Position numbers and translations under genes: made by a program. The notes beneath the pieces are model-generated. The model was not told the origin of the DNA. It did not search any database and worked only from the letters and a program-made list of their open reading frames with translations. Source: Pseudo-nitzschia pungens (taxonomy: Eukaryota; Bacillariophyta; Bacillariophyceae; Bacillariales; Bacillariaceae). From it: DNA of 64,000 bases. Below are positions 1-9,506 of this stretch, in pieces; position 1 is the stretch's first letter, and each line of letters begins with the position of its first letter. The stretch spans positions 2,019,001-2,083,000 of the forward strand of contig CM074758.1 in NCBI GenBank assembly GCA_037355855.1, in the 5' to 3' direction.

Positions 1-566
1 AGAATCTGACGGACCCGTCTCGGCCCTTGTGGACCTGCTTGTAAATGACAATTCACCACGTACCAAGGTGGCTGTTGTGTTTGCTCGTTATTCTCGAGTT
101 CTGTGGTTCGGCGTTCAAAAGCTGTGATCAAACTCCTATCTTTGTGAACAGGATCGCTCACGAGGCGGCATTCTGATGTTTTCCAGAAAGTTGCAGGTCT
201 GAAACGTCCCCTTTTGAATAGTGCGCACTCGTCGTAGCCCAGATCCTGCATGAATTGAAAATCTTGTTCAAAGGATTCCGGAGAAACTTCTTGGAGACAA
301 ACAACATCCGCACCAATGGAACCAATTCGCTCTTTCAGCAAATCGCGGCGATAATCCCAAGAAGAGACCGAAAAAGGACTGGGAGCTGTGTCAGCACTCT
401 TGTCGTGTTGATCCATCAACTGTAAGTGTTTTGGATCGTGGTACATCTTGTATGTCCACCATCCATCGATGGAGTTCGGCAGCAGAACATTGTAGGTCAG
501 CACCGATAAGCCAGGGATGGGTAATGCACCTGCAGCTTGACCCACCAAATGAGTCGTCAAGACCAT
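1..566 (-). CDS. EEP-family (endonuclease/exonuclease/phosphatase) protein, 3' part off the window
   Basis: Reading the minus strand from the ATG at 566 gives an open frame of 188 codons that leaves the window at base 1, so only the N-terminal part is present. An in-frame TGA lies just upstream of this ATG, and the context CACCATGG is good. The protein has the start of an EEP fold: a first strand LSVLTYNVLLPNS followed by GWWTYKMY, then the catalytic-glutamate motif in VVCLQEVSPESFEQ, and a later strand WYVVNCHLQAGPQGPRRVRQ, which resembles the N/S-x-H-L strand of CCR4/nocturnin/Angel-type enzymes. Family members remove poly(A), cleave RNA or dephosphorylate small molecules; the substrate cannot be told here. 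The catalytic Asp and His at the C-terminus lie outside the window. No transit peptide is obvious. Confidence 0.8.
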   Translation of the reverse strand, partial: MVLTTHLVGQAAGALPIPGLSVLTYNVLLPNSIDGWWTYKMYHDPKHLQLMDQHDKSADTAPSPFSVSSWDYRRDLLKERIGSIGADVVCLQEVSPESFEQDFQFMQDLGYDECALFKRGRFRPATFWKTSECRLVSDPVHKDRSLITAFERRTTELENNEQTQQPPWYVVNCHLQAGPQGPRRVRQI

Positions 567-1668
567 GGTGATGATTCACTTATATAATGAATTAGCCTAT
601 GTGCTACTCACGATGAATCTGTTATATATTGCAGTATGATCATCGTCAATCAGTAATCCATCGACTATCGGCCATCCATAGACTAGATTCCAAGAAGTCA
701 GATCCGTGGAAAAGTTTGAGACATTTACAGTATTTTCTCTTACGTACCGTACAAGTAAGGTTAACCTTTTTAGAGTGTTGAATGTTGACTGTTTTAGACG
801 TGCGACGGCGTACTGACAGAAAACGTCATCTGATGAAACGTGCACCTCTTCGAGTAAGGTTACCGGTATGTGTGATGGATGAAGACTCACTCCCCCTTAA
901 TCCTTTGGAAAAGAAGTACAAGTACTAAGATGACCCTTTTCTCAGATATTGTATTGCTAACTAGAAGAAAAAAACGATAGCAACTCGGAACGAACCAGAG
1001 CTAACTTTTCACTAATCTGAAAAATGATGAGAAAGACAACCAGTATTACTCATAAACCATTGTTCACAAGGAAAAATCTTGTCTGTCATCAGTGACGTCA
1101 CTTCACTTCCGTTACGTTTCGATGCTACCCAGTTCTAAACACAACTTTTATGAGATACCTTACTTCGTATTGGGGCAGATTGATTTTGGTGTTCCGATTC
1201 AAATACATCCTGGATAGTGTCGTTTGTTGTGCTCCGAGTAGTATCGGTATTCTTATATGTAGCTGCTACTCAAATGCTTTCAGCACCAAAACGAACAGGA
1301 TGAACGATTCGTCATACTTTTTCGTTGGGGTTTTCAGACTCGCTTTTGGGAAATTGTGGCACATGCTTCAATTATGTACACTGAGATATCACAAAGGCGC
1401 ACGCCAGTTGTGTCAGGGAGGCAGTATATACTTGCCAGCATCACTCTCTGAGTCGCTTCAGTTGCCTTTTTGAAAGTTCCAAAATGGCCTTTTCGCGAGG
1501 AAAGCATGCTTCTACAATTAAGGGTTCCGTGAATGTACAATAATTATTGGAAAGGAGGGGGTATGCGTTTTGCATGTGGGTTTTAATTGTATGGGGAGTG
1601 TGCTGTATGCTTTTTGCACGCAACACTTTTACACTCGCTGAGTGATAAAATCAAGTCATAACGAAAAT
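567..1668. other. Intergenic, no convincing gene
   Basis: The region lies upstream of the EEP gene and downstream of the RNA exonuclease. Open frames at 597-890 (-) and 1150-1473 (+) encode no recognisable domain and overlap the GTACCGTAC/GTAAGGTTA words typical of non-coding DNA here, so I do not call them. A perfect palindromic CRE-type site, TGACGTCA, sits at 1093-1100. Confidence 0.5.
1093..1100. promoter_or_regulatory. CRE-like palindrome TGACGTCA
   Basis: A full 8-bp TGACGTCA palindrome. In diatoms, bZIP factors act on TGACGT-type CO2/cAMP-responsive elements, so it could be a binding site, but the gene it would serve is not clear: the nearest gene start is that of the EEP gene, about 530 bp away. 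An 8-mer can arise by chance in 64 kb. Confidence 0.2.
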
Positions 1669-3327
1669 TCAAGGGGATGATGGGGTTTCGTCGCTTTCAT
1701 CGGTAGACTTGTTCTTGGGACGCTTGGCATGAACCATTTTTCTGACTCGAATGTAGCCCCCACCCGAAAGGTAGACATTCTTTTGCAGGCGACCCGATTT
1801 TTCTTCTTCTGCGGTGCCAGTAAGAGTTTCAAAGGCCAAATTTGCATGCCTATGAGACTTGAAGTTCACGTGGGTTTTTCCGAAACTTCCAGCGAACTGA
1901 ATATCTTCTACATCGATAGGCTCAATGGTAGTATGCTTCAAAAACATACTGGTTAGGTGTTCCTCATTGCATTCCTTTGGAATGCGATGGATAAAGAGTT
2001 GATGCCCGTTTGGTTTCCTTGAGGTGCGCTCGATCTCCTCTACTTTGCCATCTTTCTTCACCCATTCCAGAACACATTCGAGAGCCTTTCTGGCGTCATT
2101 TACACTGTCATGTGTCTCGGGCATGTCCTTCTTAAAGATAGTCTTGACGCAGTCCTTAAGACTGGGAGTGGCAGTCGGTGAGTCTTTCGCACGGAAGAGG
2201 AAAGAAGAGTCCGAAACCACGTCGTGCTCCATTTTCAGAGCAACAAGATCATTGTGAACAGCGTGTCCAACAATAACGGTTTCTTGGCTGCACAGTTTCA
2301 ACATGAATGCTTGTGCGTGTCGGAGCGTGAATTCCACATTGTCCAAGTTTTCTTTCTTGATTCCGTTGATCCGCGTTCTGTAGTCAGTGACTGGCCACGA
2401 GGGTTTCACAAGAGTATCCAACAATACTTCCTCTGGATTTTCTGCGTTGACAACACTGATACGACACAAAGCCTTTGAGTTCTTGGACCCCGTGAGAGGA
2501 TCCTGACTTTCACACATTTCGCAATCAATGGCAATGGCCTGCGGATTAGATGCACACCATTTGCCGTAGGGTTTCGCTTTGACCCATTTCGTTTCGACGC
2601 CGGCCTCGGCGTCTTGCTCTTTGTACTTTGCAAAGTCCAGAGAAGTGCTGTATCGATCGTGATTGCGACTTTCGATGACGGATTTTTGCCAGTATCGTCC
2701 AACGGCCGTGGACGTGGGTAGAATCCCGTTCTTTCCTTTTTTAGACGCTTTTTCTTCTTTCGGTGCCTTGGTCGTTGGAGCTACATCTTCTTCCTTTTTC
2801 ACATGTTTCGTAGCTTCGGGGATAGAAAAGGATGCTATTGGGAGACTCGCAACAAAACTACTGAAACTCTTCGAAGAAGACACTGGTAGGTTGGCCTCGA
2901 CTTTGACTTTTGGTGTTGTCGGTTTAGGTGATTGGGTCGACGTCTTCTTTTTTTTGCTGCTGGGCGGAGCTTGTTGCTCCCTGGCTCTGCCATTGGAAAC
3001 CTTGTTTGGATCCAAAAAAATGTCTGATTCTTCCATGGATTTTCTCTTTTTCTTTTTTCTTTGTTGTTCATTAGCTTGTTTTTGAGGCGTTCTGTCCTTT
3101 TTTACTTCCATTTTGACAGGGGTTTCTACGTCGCTCTCAGAACTCACAGTTGAATCGTCGGATGGTTCCACCTTGACTGGGGTAGGAGCAGATCCGACTT
3201 TTTCGTGTAGGAACTTGCAGTTGTCACCGTTACGGCAACCTTCGGCAGACTGGTAAAAGGCACAAACGGCTTTCCCGTGTGAAACAGTCTCAGCTGAATA
3301 AAGTTTGTATTTCTTAGACGTCATCAA
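1669..3327 (-). CDS. RNA exonuclease (Rex/REXO type) with CCCH finger and RRM
   Basis: Intronless, 552 residues. Residues 22-41 form a CCCH zinc finger (C-x8-C-x5-C-x3-H). Residues about 45-205 are low-complexity and Lys/Ser/Pro-rich with likely nuclear localisation stretches. Residues 263-424 are a DEDDh exonuclease domain: IDCE (D268, E270), HNDL (D359) and HDSVNDA (H406, D411) give all five catalytic residues. Residues 440-535 look like an RRM (LFIHRIP and a later FGKTHVNFKS strand). Rex4/REXO enzymes trim 3' ends of rRNA, snRNA and tRNA precursors, mostly in the nucleus and nucleolus. The CCCH-DEDDh-RRM order suggests an RNA-guided role close to REXO1/REXO5. The first two codons are both ATG (3327 and 3324), so the start could be either. 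Confidence 0.88.
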   Translation of the reverse strand: MMTSKKYKLYSAETVSHGKAVCAFYQSAEGCRNGDNCKFLHEKVGSAPTPVKVEPSDDSTVSSESDVETPVKMEVKKDRTPQKQANEQQRKKKKRKSMEESDIFLDPNKVSNGRAREQQAPPSSKKKKTSTQSPKPTTPKVKVEANLPVSSSKSFSSFVASLPIASFSIPEATKHVKKEEDVAPTTKAPKEEKASKKGKNGILPTSTAVGRYWQKSVIESRNHDRYSTSLDFAKYKEQDAEAGVETKWVKAKPYGKWCASNPQAIAIDCEMCESQDPLTGSKNSKALCRISVVNAENPEEVLLDTLVKPSWPVTDYRTRINGIKKENLDNVEFTLRHAQAFMLKLCSQETVIVGHAVHNDLVALKMEHDVVSDSSFLFRAKDSPTATPSLKDCVKTIFKKDMPETHDSVNDARKALECVLEWVKKDGKVEEIERTSRKPNGHQLFIHRIPKECNEEHLTSMFLKHTTIEPIDVEDIQFAGSFGKTHVNFKSHRHANLAFETLTGTAEEEKSGRLQKNVYLSGGGYIRVRKMVHAKRPKNKSTDESDETPSSP

Positions 3328-4183
3328 AAGTCACTGCTATACAACGGCTTCAAGCGTTGGGTATTGGGTTTGCTTTCACTTTGAAGTTTGTTTTGTGTTA
3401 GAAAAGGCTGACGAATACACTGCAAGTAAGGTTACGGGGTAATTACAAGTAGTTGCAGCACTCGTACTCTTGACAGAGATAATGATTTTTCATTTTGAGA
3501 TCGGATTGACAGAAAAAAAAACGAGAAAACATGAAATCCTTCAAATCATGCGCAATCAGTGGTGAAATTTTGTGCTGTCTGTCATTTGTACGTTGAACAT
3601 TTCCTACCTTAAAAATGAACTAAAGGGCGCCTACCTATCACCTAAGTTACGTACCGGTACCGGTAAGTTACGTAGGGGTTCTTTGTGATTAATCCCAATC
3701 CGTTGTGAACGGTAAGTACGAGTAAGGTTAAGGTTTACATATTGGCGGTAACAGTGTGAGGTAAGATCTTAGTTAATTATGTACGTACCGTACATTATTT
3801 AGATACGGTACGTTCTTCGTACCTACATACCAGCTTAGGTACCATACGTACCGTACCGACATACTTGTACCGTAAGGTAACTTAAAATGGTATGTCCGAC
3901 AATTTTTACTCGAAGTAACTTAACCTTACGGTAACCTTACTTGTAAACAACATACATTACTTGTAAACAACATACAACAACAACCATCACCCTCTCGTGC
4001 ATTGCCATCTCATGCCACTTCTGTCCAAAGAACAGAACGGCGTTGACAGGATAAATCATGGACCCTGCCTCAAACGACAAAAGAAGAGAATAGAAACTTT
4101 GACGAAAACCCCTTTCGCCGTATGGTCCATTCGAGAGATAATTGGCAAAAGTTCAAGGCGTGCGTGAAAATGAACAAAATATT
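3328..4183. other. Divergent intergenic region, dense in GTAAGGTTA / GTACCGGTAC words
   Basis: It lies between the exonuclease (-) and the glycosylase (+), so it probably holds both promoters. Bases 3425-3970 carry many short related words: GTAAGGTTAC, GGTAAGTTACGTA, GTACCGGTACCGGTAAG, ACGTACCGTAC and an exact direct repeat of TTACTTGTAAACAACATAC (about 3938-3976). No coding potential was seen. Confidence 0.6.
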
Positions 4184-5907
4184 ATGACGAAGAAAGATTC
4201 TCTACGAGTCGTCACTCCCAAGCCTGCGCCCTCAGCAAAAACGAACGCTTCGCGAAAAAGGCGGGGGGTAAAGCGAGAGTTGTTTACAAGTCGGTACTTT
4301 TCCAAAGTCGTTAATCAGTCCTTTCGGTTTCACACAGGTCATGCTCGGGTGAGAACGACGAAGCAAACGAAATCGGAAAATCGTGAAAACACCGACGAGT
4401 CAATTCCAAAAGTCGTTGCAGATGAGGGAGATGAAACCATCCCTTATTCGATGTTGACAGAGCATGCAAAAAGGTCACCAATCATGTTGGCTGACTCTAC
4501 CAGTGACTACTTTTTGCATACCTCGTCCTCGGCATATGGCTCGGTTTTATCTTTGGGACCACTGGTGTACACCTGGATCAGTAGCAGAAACTACGACGAC
4601 ATTCGTTCGAATTGCACAAGACCGAGTTCTCCCTCTGCAAACATCAGAGACGCGTGTGATTCGTGCCTGAAAATCCTTCACGACGAGGCGTTGCGGCACT
4701 TTGAAGCCTGTCCCATCTTTCGAAGAGAACTCGAAGCCTCCATTTCGAATGAAAACAGTACGGTTGTCTGTCCTACCGTCATTCGAAACAAAAGAAAATC
4801 GACGTGCGTCGAGCGAGTGGGCCAATGGGTTGAAGCACATTCACTGCGGCACCTTTGTCCCAACCAGTGTTATCTGCGCGCCTTTGCTCCGAGCCGTGAA
4901 TGGATGCTGCTCCGAACGAAACTAAACAAGATAACACCAATCGGCGAGGTATTGAATGACTGGACGTGTCGCTTGGTGTACGAGACGGAACAGAGTGAAA
5001 TTAGTGAGTCCTCAACGGCTACCATTGTGAACCAAAATGCAGCAGCAAAAGATTCCAAGTCGGTGAAGTTATCACCAGTACACCTCCCACGAACGGTGTT
5101 TGTGTCAATGAAATCGAGCAAGGTGAGTCACAATCGTGCTGATGGTGCTTCAGTGCTCGGTGGTACTGAATCCAACATCATTGTGCACTGAAACTTTCCC
5201 CATCATTTTTGAATTTGAATAAAAAGTCCTTCACGAGTTTCGAGAAAATACGCAAGTCTATCTTTGACGAAAGTGATCCCTTCCATATTATGAGCACTGG
5301 GATTTCGACACCGAAGAAAGGAGACTTTGTTATTGACAAAAAAAATCGCACCGCTGCTGCGGAGAAGGTTGCGAGTCCTTTTGGTCTGCTGGAAGAACTT
5401 TTTACCGAAGAACCTTGGCGTGTTCTGATTTGCACTATGTTGCTGAATAAGACGCAACGGAAACAGAATCTAGATGGAATTTTGTTTCAGCTTTTCGAGA
5501 GATGGCCAACGGCAGAATCGGTCGCGAAGGACGCTGACGACGACGAAGAATCTGTTCGTGCCTTTGTTTTTGGACTGGTGCGACCAACGGGTTTGGGCCA
5601 CGCAAAGGCGAAAGCTTTCGTGCGACTTTCTAGAGACTACATCCTGTTGTTGAAAGAGAAAATTGAACAGTTTGACTCGTTGCAACAGGATGAAACGATG
5701 ATTATCCACGATAGAAATCGTGATACCTTGAAAGGAGTAGAATTTCAACTGACGAGGAAAGAAGTTCAGAAACTTTTCAATTGTGGGGATTACGCAGCCG
5801 ATGCCTACCAAATATTCATTCAGAAAGATTTTCGGTCCGCTGTGTTGTCGAATGACCATATGCTTGTAGCCTATGCGGAATGGAAAAGAAGTTTATCCCG
5901 TTTATAG
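4184..5907 (+). CDS. MBD4-like HhH-GPD DNA glycosylase
   Basis: Two exons, 4184-5122 and 5227-5907, joined across a 104-bp GTGAGT...AG intron in phase 0; the product has 539 residues. An acceptor at 5244 is also in frame and would remove six residues. The start is the first in-frame ATG, since an in-frame TAA precedes it at 4139. The last ~190 residues match the MBD4/DML-like glycosylase domain: FGLLEELFTEEPWRVLIC, then MLLNKT, the HhH segment FNCGDYAADAYQIF, and NDHML with the catalytic Asp at about 523 (family form P-E-D-H-K-L). These enzymes excise thymine or uracil from G:T/G:U mispairs in the nucleus. The N-terminal 313 residues are basic, have a possible zinc-binding stretch (CDSCLKIL...HFEAC), and show no methyl-CpG-binding domain that I can recognise. 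Confidence 0.85.
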
Positions 5908-6035
5908 CATACACGTAGCTCATAAGGAAGGAGAAACTAATTACACCTATTTACAACAAACCAGTACACGTACGATACAATTATTTGTGACAAACAAATA
6001 CTAATTTCGACAATTTCTTTGTTGGTATCAGCAAT

Positions 6036-6659
6036 CTAGATCGACGAGAGATCTCTGTGTTCCAACCCTTGCAAAATCTGTAATCCATCTTCGGTCCCAG
6101 CAATGTATTTTTCGATTTTATGAACATAGGTCAAGAAATCTTTGTCGTGGAGCATTTTCACAACCCAAGACACGACCTTCTTGTGCTCCTCGTCATTCAC
6201 GAGTGACAAACTAGCCTCTCTGTCTCGTTGTCGACGTGAACTGTCTCGTACCTCGTCTGTACGAATGTTCGAACCTTCGTGGTTTGGTGATGGTTTGGAA
6301 GGAAGCTTTGGATTGAACTTGAGAAACTGGTCGGAAAATTCCAAGCAATTCTCCAACGACTGGAATTGAAGGAGCATTGCACGAGCGCGACGCTTGGAAA
6401 TCAAAAGGATTTTGTCGTCGCGACGAATAATTGTTCCCTGGTCGCTTTCAGACTTCAGTGAAAATTTCTGACGAAGAGCAGGGAAGATGATACAGTCCTT
6501 TCGAGGTGCAACGGTGGTGACTCGTGGGTGGTATCGATTCTTTCTGGAAGAAGACGACGAAGGAGATTCAAGTTCTTGTTTTTTCCAACCATCACCCTCT
6601 CGACGGTAGAGTAAGACAGGCCATGTCTTTTCGTCGGGCCATCCTGTGGTCGGAAACAT
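6036..6659 (-). CDS. Candidate REC114-like meiotic protein
   Basis: The open frame runs from about 6731 to 6036, but its first ATG is at 6659 (207 residues); upstream codons without ATG suggest a missing 5' exon. Two parts recall REC114, the PH-fold partner of MEI4 needed for meiotic double-strand breaks. First, WPVLLYRREG followed by DDKILLISKRRARAMLLQFQ and a helix ENCLEFSDQFLKFNP, like the last PH strands and helix. Second, a C-terminal helix pair VVSWVVKMLHDKDFLTYVHK, similar in pattern to the conserved C-terminal helix of REC114 (position, D-x2-F-x2-F/Y-V). The middle is Ser/Arg-rich and disordered, as in the family. The likeness is from memory of the fold, not an alignment, so this is a hypothesis. 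Confidence 0.45.
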   Translation of the reverse strand: MFPTTGWPDEKTWPVLLYRREGDGWKKQELESPSSSSSRKNRYHPRVTTVAPRKDCIIFPALRQKFSLKSESDQGTIIRRDDKILLISKRRARAMLLQFQSLENCLEFSDQFLKFNPKLPSKPSPNHEGSNIRTDEVRDSSRRQRDREASLSLVNDEEHKKVVSWVVKMLHDKDFLTYVHKIEKYIAGTEDGLQILQGLEHRDLSSI

Positions 6660-7074
6660 TGCTGATGATACTTTGCCGGTACTTTTTTTGAGGAGCAGAG
6701 GAAACACTATTTTGAGATTGATATGGCGATGTCAACAATGACAGATTTTCCTTCCATGAAATTACTCGTTCTTGTACCTTACCGTTCTCTTCTTACAACA
6801 TGAAAACTGCGTAGACAGGTAAGCAACTGTGAACTGAGAACTGTGACTCAAACCTCCATAATTTTCAATCTCAACAAAGTAATAGTAAATTCTTACCGTA
6901 AGGTAAGATCTTACCCCATGGTTGACCGGAAATTTTCTCGTCGAAGGTTAGAGATTGAAATACTGTATCATGTACCAGTTCATGGTGGTTTGAGCTGTAC
7001 AACATACAAGTAAAAAATTTGCATTTTTTTTGACAAAACAGTATTTGTGAAGTCAGTAACAAGCTAAATTTATA
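6660..7074. other. Intergenic 5' flank up to the transposon
   Basis: The probable promoter and any missing first exon of the REC114 candidate lie here. It includes the near-palindrome CTTACCGTAAGGTAAGATCTTACC (in part) around 6893-6916. The TA target dinucleotide of the transposon is at 7073-7074. Confidence 0.5.
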
Positions 7075-7358
7075 CTACGGATCGCCTAACAATTGAAATA
7101 ACATTTTTTTTAAACAAAATTAAGGAAGATTAACGAAGATTAGCGTACATGTACCAAAAAAAAATAACCTTAACCCCCTGCTTACCAAAAAATTGACTCA
7201 CAGTGTAGAGATCACTGAAACCCCTTCGACTGTCGTCATTGGCTGCTATTGACTCACCTAGAGGGGGATTGAAAAAATTAGCTGATTAGATCTATTTTGC
7301 GAGAACACCATTGTTCTTCGGTTCGAACATGCTTTTCCGACAACAACAGGTGACACTT
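7075..7358 (+). repeat. Left terminal inverted repeat (284 bp)
   Basis: It matches 11642-11925 in reverse complement over 284 bp with no difference that I could find, including the 8-T and 9-A runs. Identity stops right after TGACACTT. The repeat includes the leader and the first in-frame ATG (7329) of the transposase ORF. Confidence 0.95.
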
Positions 7359-8600
7359 TGCTTCTTGACAACCCCTTCTTCTTCTTCATCGAAACCACTT
7401 CCGACCATGAACAACGACCCGGCTGATGAGAGAGCCAAAGCTCGTAGAGTTCTCCAACTTACCAGAGAGCTTGGAAAGAAGAGGAAGTCACTTCCACACC
7501 CTGGAGGTGGTGGAACCAGGGGGTATGCAGTTTGGTTCCGCAAATCGGAGCTTGCAAAGAAATCGGCTGGGGAACCAACCATTGCTTCCGACATAAGTCT
7601 TTGGAGATGGGAGAAGAGGCTCCATCCATATAGGATGACCGGTAACAAGGAAAAAGAGATGTTAGTAGGTTCTGCCTTAATTAGTCTTGCTATTTGCCTT
7701 GTAATCTATCCACAGAGTACACTTGACGAGATAGCAATGTACCTCTACAATGACGGATTTCCGGTGTATTCGAATCAGCTAATCTCCCGGCGTTTGAAGG
7801 ACTTAGAAATCTCCAAGAAGAAGGCCAGTATCGAGGCTTACAAGGCCTACTCGCCACAGAACTTGCGGAGGGAGTACTTATTCTGGAACAGACCATTGCC
7901 AATTGGTGTGGTTGGCATCCCCAGGAAGCATTTTATCGATGTGGATGAATTTGCCATGGAGCACAGAAGATTAAATAGATCTGGGGGGTGGGCGCTTCGA
8001 TTCCGTAGGATCCGAACAATTGGGAACTACGAGAAGGGAGAGAAGCTCACTGTCATGATTGCTGTAGAGGCAGGGGATCCTGCAGTGCCAGACAACCAAA
8101 CAGGGAGTATCGCGCGTCCAAGGAGGTGGATTGACGTCAGAAGGGTTGCTGGGACGACAGGCTATAATTTTGCTCAGTTTATTGGGAGTATCTGCTCGTC
8201 GATTGAGCGGGACCAATTTCCTGTCGACAACTGGAGAGTGTTCTTGTGGGACAATTTGAGCTCTCACTACAGTCCTCTTGTTTACGAGACCGTCATGGGG
8301 AGAGAAGGACCGACAAGGTTTGATATTCTCCCGCGTCCGGCCTATCAACCAAAGTATGGCCCCATCGAGTATGTGATCTGTCAGCTTATCAACCACATGA
8401 AAATCAACGTGACCGGGCAATTGAATCTGGATCAACTGGAGCAACAGATACTGGAATCAGCGGCAAAGATTGGTCCTTTCGATCCGACGTTTGCGCACTG
8501 CGGATACAGTGAGGATGGTACTTATGAGGGGGTTGAAATAGCGGAGGATCCAGACGCTGATCCACCAGGATGGGGACCACTTGGTCCCCCGGATCCATGA
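7329..8600 (+). CDS. Transposase, Tc1/mariner-IS630 type, DD38E
   Basis: Counting from the first in-frame ATG at 7329 gives 423 residues; a second candidate ATG at 7407, just outside the inverted repeat, has better context (ACCATGA) and gives 397. The N-terminal half has a helix-turn-helix of the family (STLDEIAMYLYNDG then LISRRLKDLEISKKKAS). The DDE core reads IDVDEF (D204 or D206), FLWDNLSSH (D308) and YGPIEYV (E347), with 38 residues between the second Asp and the Glu, so DD38E rather than the DD34E/D of classic Tc1 or mariner. The protein cuts and joins the element ends in the nucleus. The ORF is uninterrupted, consistent with an active copy. Confidence 0.9.
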   Translation: MLFRQQQVTLCFLTTPSSSSSKPLPTMNNDPADERAKARRVLQLTRELGKKRKSLPHPGGGGTRGYAVWFRKSELAKKSAGEPTIASDISLWRWEKRLHPYRMTGNKEKEMLVGSALISLAICLVIYPQSTLDEIAMYLYNDGFPVYSNQLISRRLKDLEISKKKASIEAYKAYSPQNLRREYLFWNRPLPIGVVGIPRKHFIDVDEFAMEHRRLNRSGGWALRFRRIRTIGNYEKGEKLTVMIAVEAGDPAVPDNQTGSIARPRRWIDVRRVAGTTGYNFAQFIGSICSSIERDQFPVDNWRVFLWDNLSSHYSPLVYETVMGREGPTRFDILPRPAYQPKYGPIEYVICQLINHMKINVTGQLNLDQLEQQILESAAKIGPFDPTFAHCGYSEDGTYEGVEIAEDPDADPPGWGPLGPPDP

Positions 8601-9498
8601 GCGCCATGGTCGATTGCGATTTCGATTTGGATTCCTGTCGATTGTCGTGTCTCCACCATTGCCGATTGTCGCGTCTCCACCATTGTCGATTGTCGATTGA
8701 TAGAAGAAATAAATTGTATTATTAGTAATTATCTATGATTAGTTGTCGATTGTCGCGTCTCCACCATGGTAGATTGTCGATTTGGTTGTATTTCTTAGTG
8801 GTAGTTTAGTGGATCTTCTTTTGCAGAGTTGCAAAAATAGAAATAATGAATTAGTGTTGCTCCAGTTTGGTCTACCAGTTGTTTCGAAATAGGTTTTTGA
8901 TTGTATACAAATAGCGCCGCCGGCAGTGTCACTCCTGTGTCACTCCCATGTTTAAGTATCGAACACTTGTGGGATTCGGTTATATTCATCTCTATTGGTG
9001 GATATCGAACATAGGTACAATAGAAAACCTTGGACGTCCAGGTGGTGGGATTGAAGTCGGCGGACGCCGCAAAGTATAGAAGAACTCCTGGGATTGAAGT
9101 CGGCCGACGCCGCAAAGTATAGAAGAACTGCTGGGACTCAGAGGTGTTGGACCTCTCTTTAGCTATTGTAGATCTACGAGTCTGGATATCGAACATACCG
9201 GTACACGAAAGTCCGCAATCGAAAACACGAGTGGATCGATCGATCCAATCCACTCCACCACCAGCAGCAAACAGCAGCAAGCAGCAGCAAACAGCAGCAG
9301 CAAGCAGCAGCTCATAATTTAGCTGTTGGCAACATCTAAAAACTACACTATGTCTCCAGCAAGAGTAACTGGCAACAACCAACCCGACAATGGATAACCG
9401 ACAATCTACGACGCAACAATCTACGACGCAACAATCTACGACGCAACAATCTTCGACACGACAATTCACAGCTAATCATAGATAATTACTAATACAGT
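8601..9498. other. Repeat-rich centre of the transposon
   Basis: It is non-coding. It contains copies of CGATTGTCGCGTCTCCACCAT (in part; 8638-8790), a ~45-bp unit in tandem ending CGCAAAGTATAGAAGAACT (9049-9136), CAG/CAA-rich stretches (9260-9310) and about four copies of a 15-bp unit CAATCTACGACGCAA (9410-9455). A 224-codon minus-strand frame here is a by-product of these repeats. Confidence 0.75.
8703..8750 (+). repeat. Internal inverted repeat, arm 1 (3' end of transposase ORF)
   Basis: The arm reads GAAATAAA followed by TGTATTATTAG and TAATTATCTATGATTAG. It pairs with 9458-9506 in reverse complement with a few differences. Each arm follows the stop codon of one ORF, so they probably carry matching transcript 3' ends. 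Confidence 0.8.
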
Positions 9499-9506
9499 TT
9501 ATTTCT
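9458..9506 (-). repeat. Internal inverted repeat, arm 2 (3' end of second ORF)
   Basis: On the minus strand it reads AAGAAATAAACTGTATTAG then TAATTATCTATGATTAGC, the partner of arm 1. It overlaps the stop codon (9499-9501) of the second ORF. Confidence 0.8.

Noticed and set aside
597..890. 97-codon minus-strand frame upstream of the EEP gene
   Set aside because: No domain, overlaps the intergenic GTACCGTACAAGTAAGG words, and a splice to the ATG at 566 would need an intron of under 30 bp.
1150..1473. 107-codon plus-strand frame near a CRE-like site
   Set aside because: Composition looks random, there is no family likeness and no in-phase neighbouring exon.
8795..9469. 224-codon minus-strand frame with VVDCC repeats
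   Set aside because: It is a translation of the tandem repeats in the centre of the transposon.
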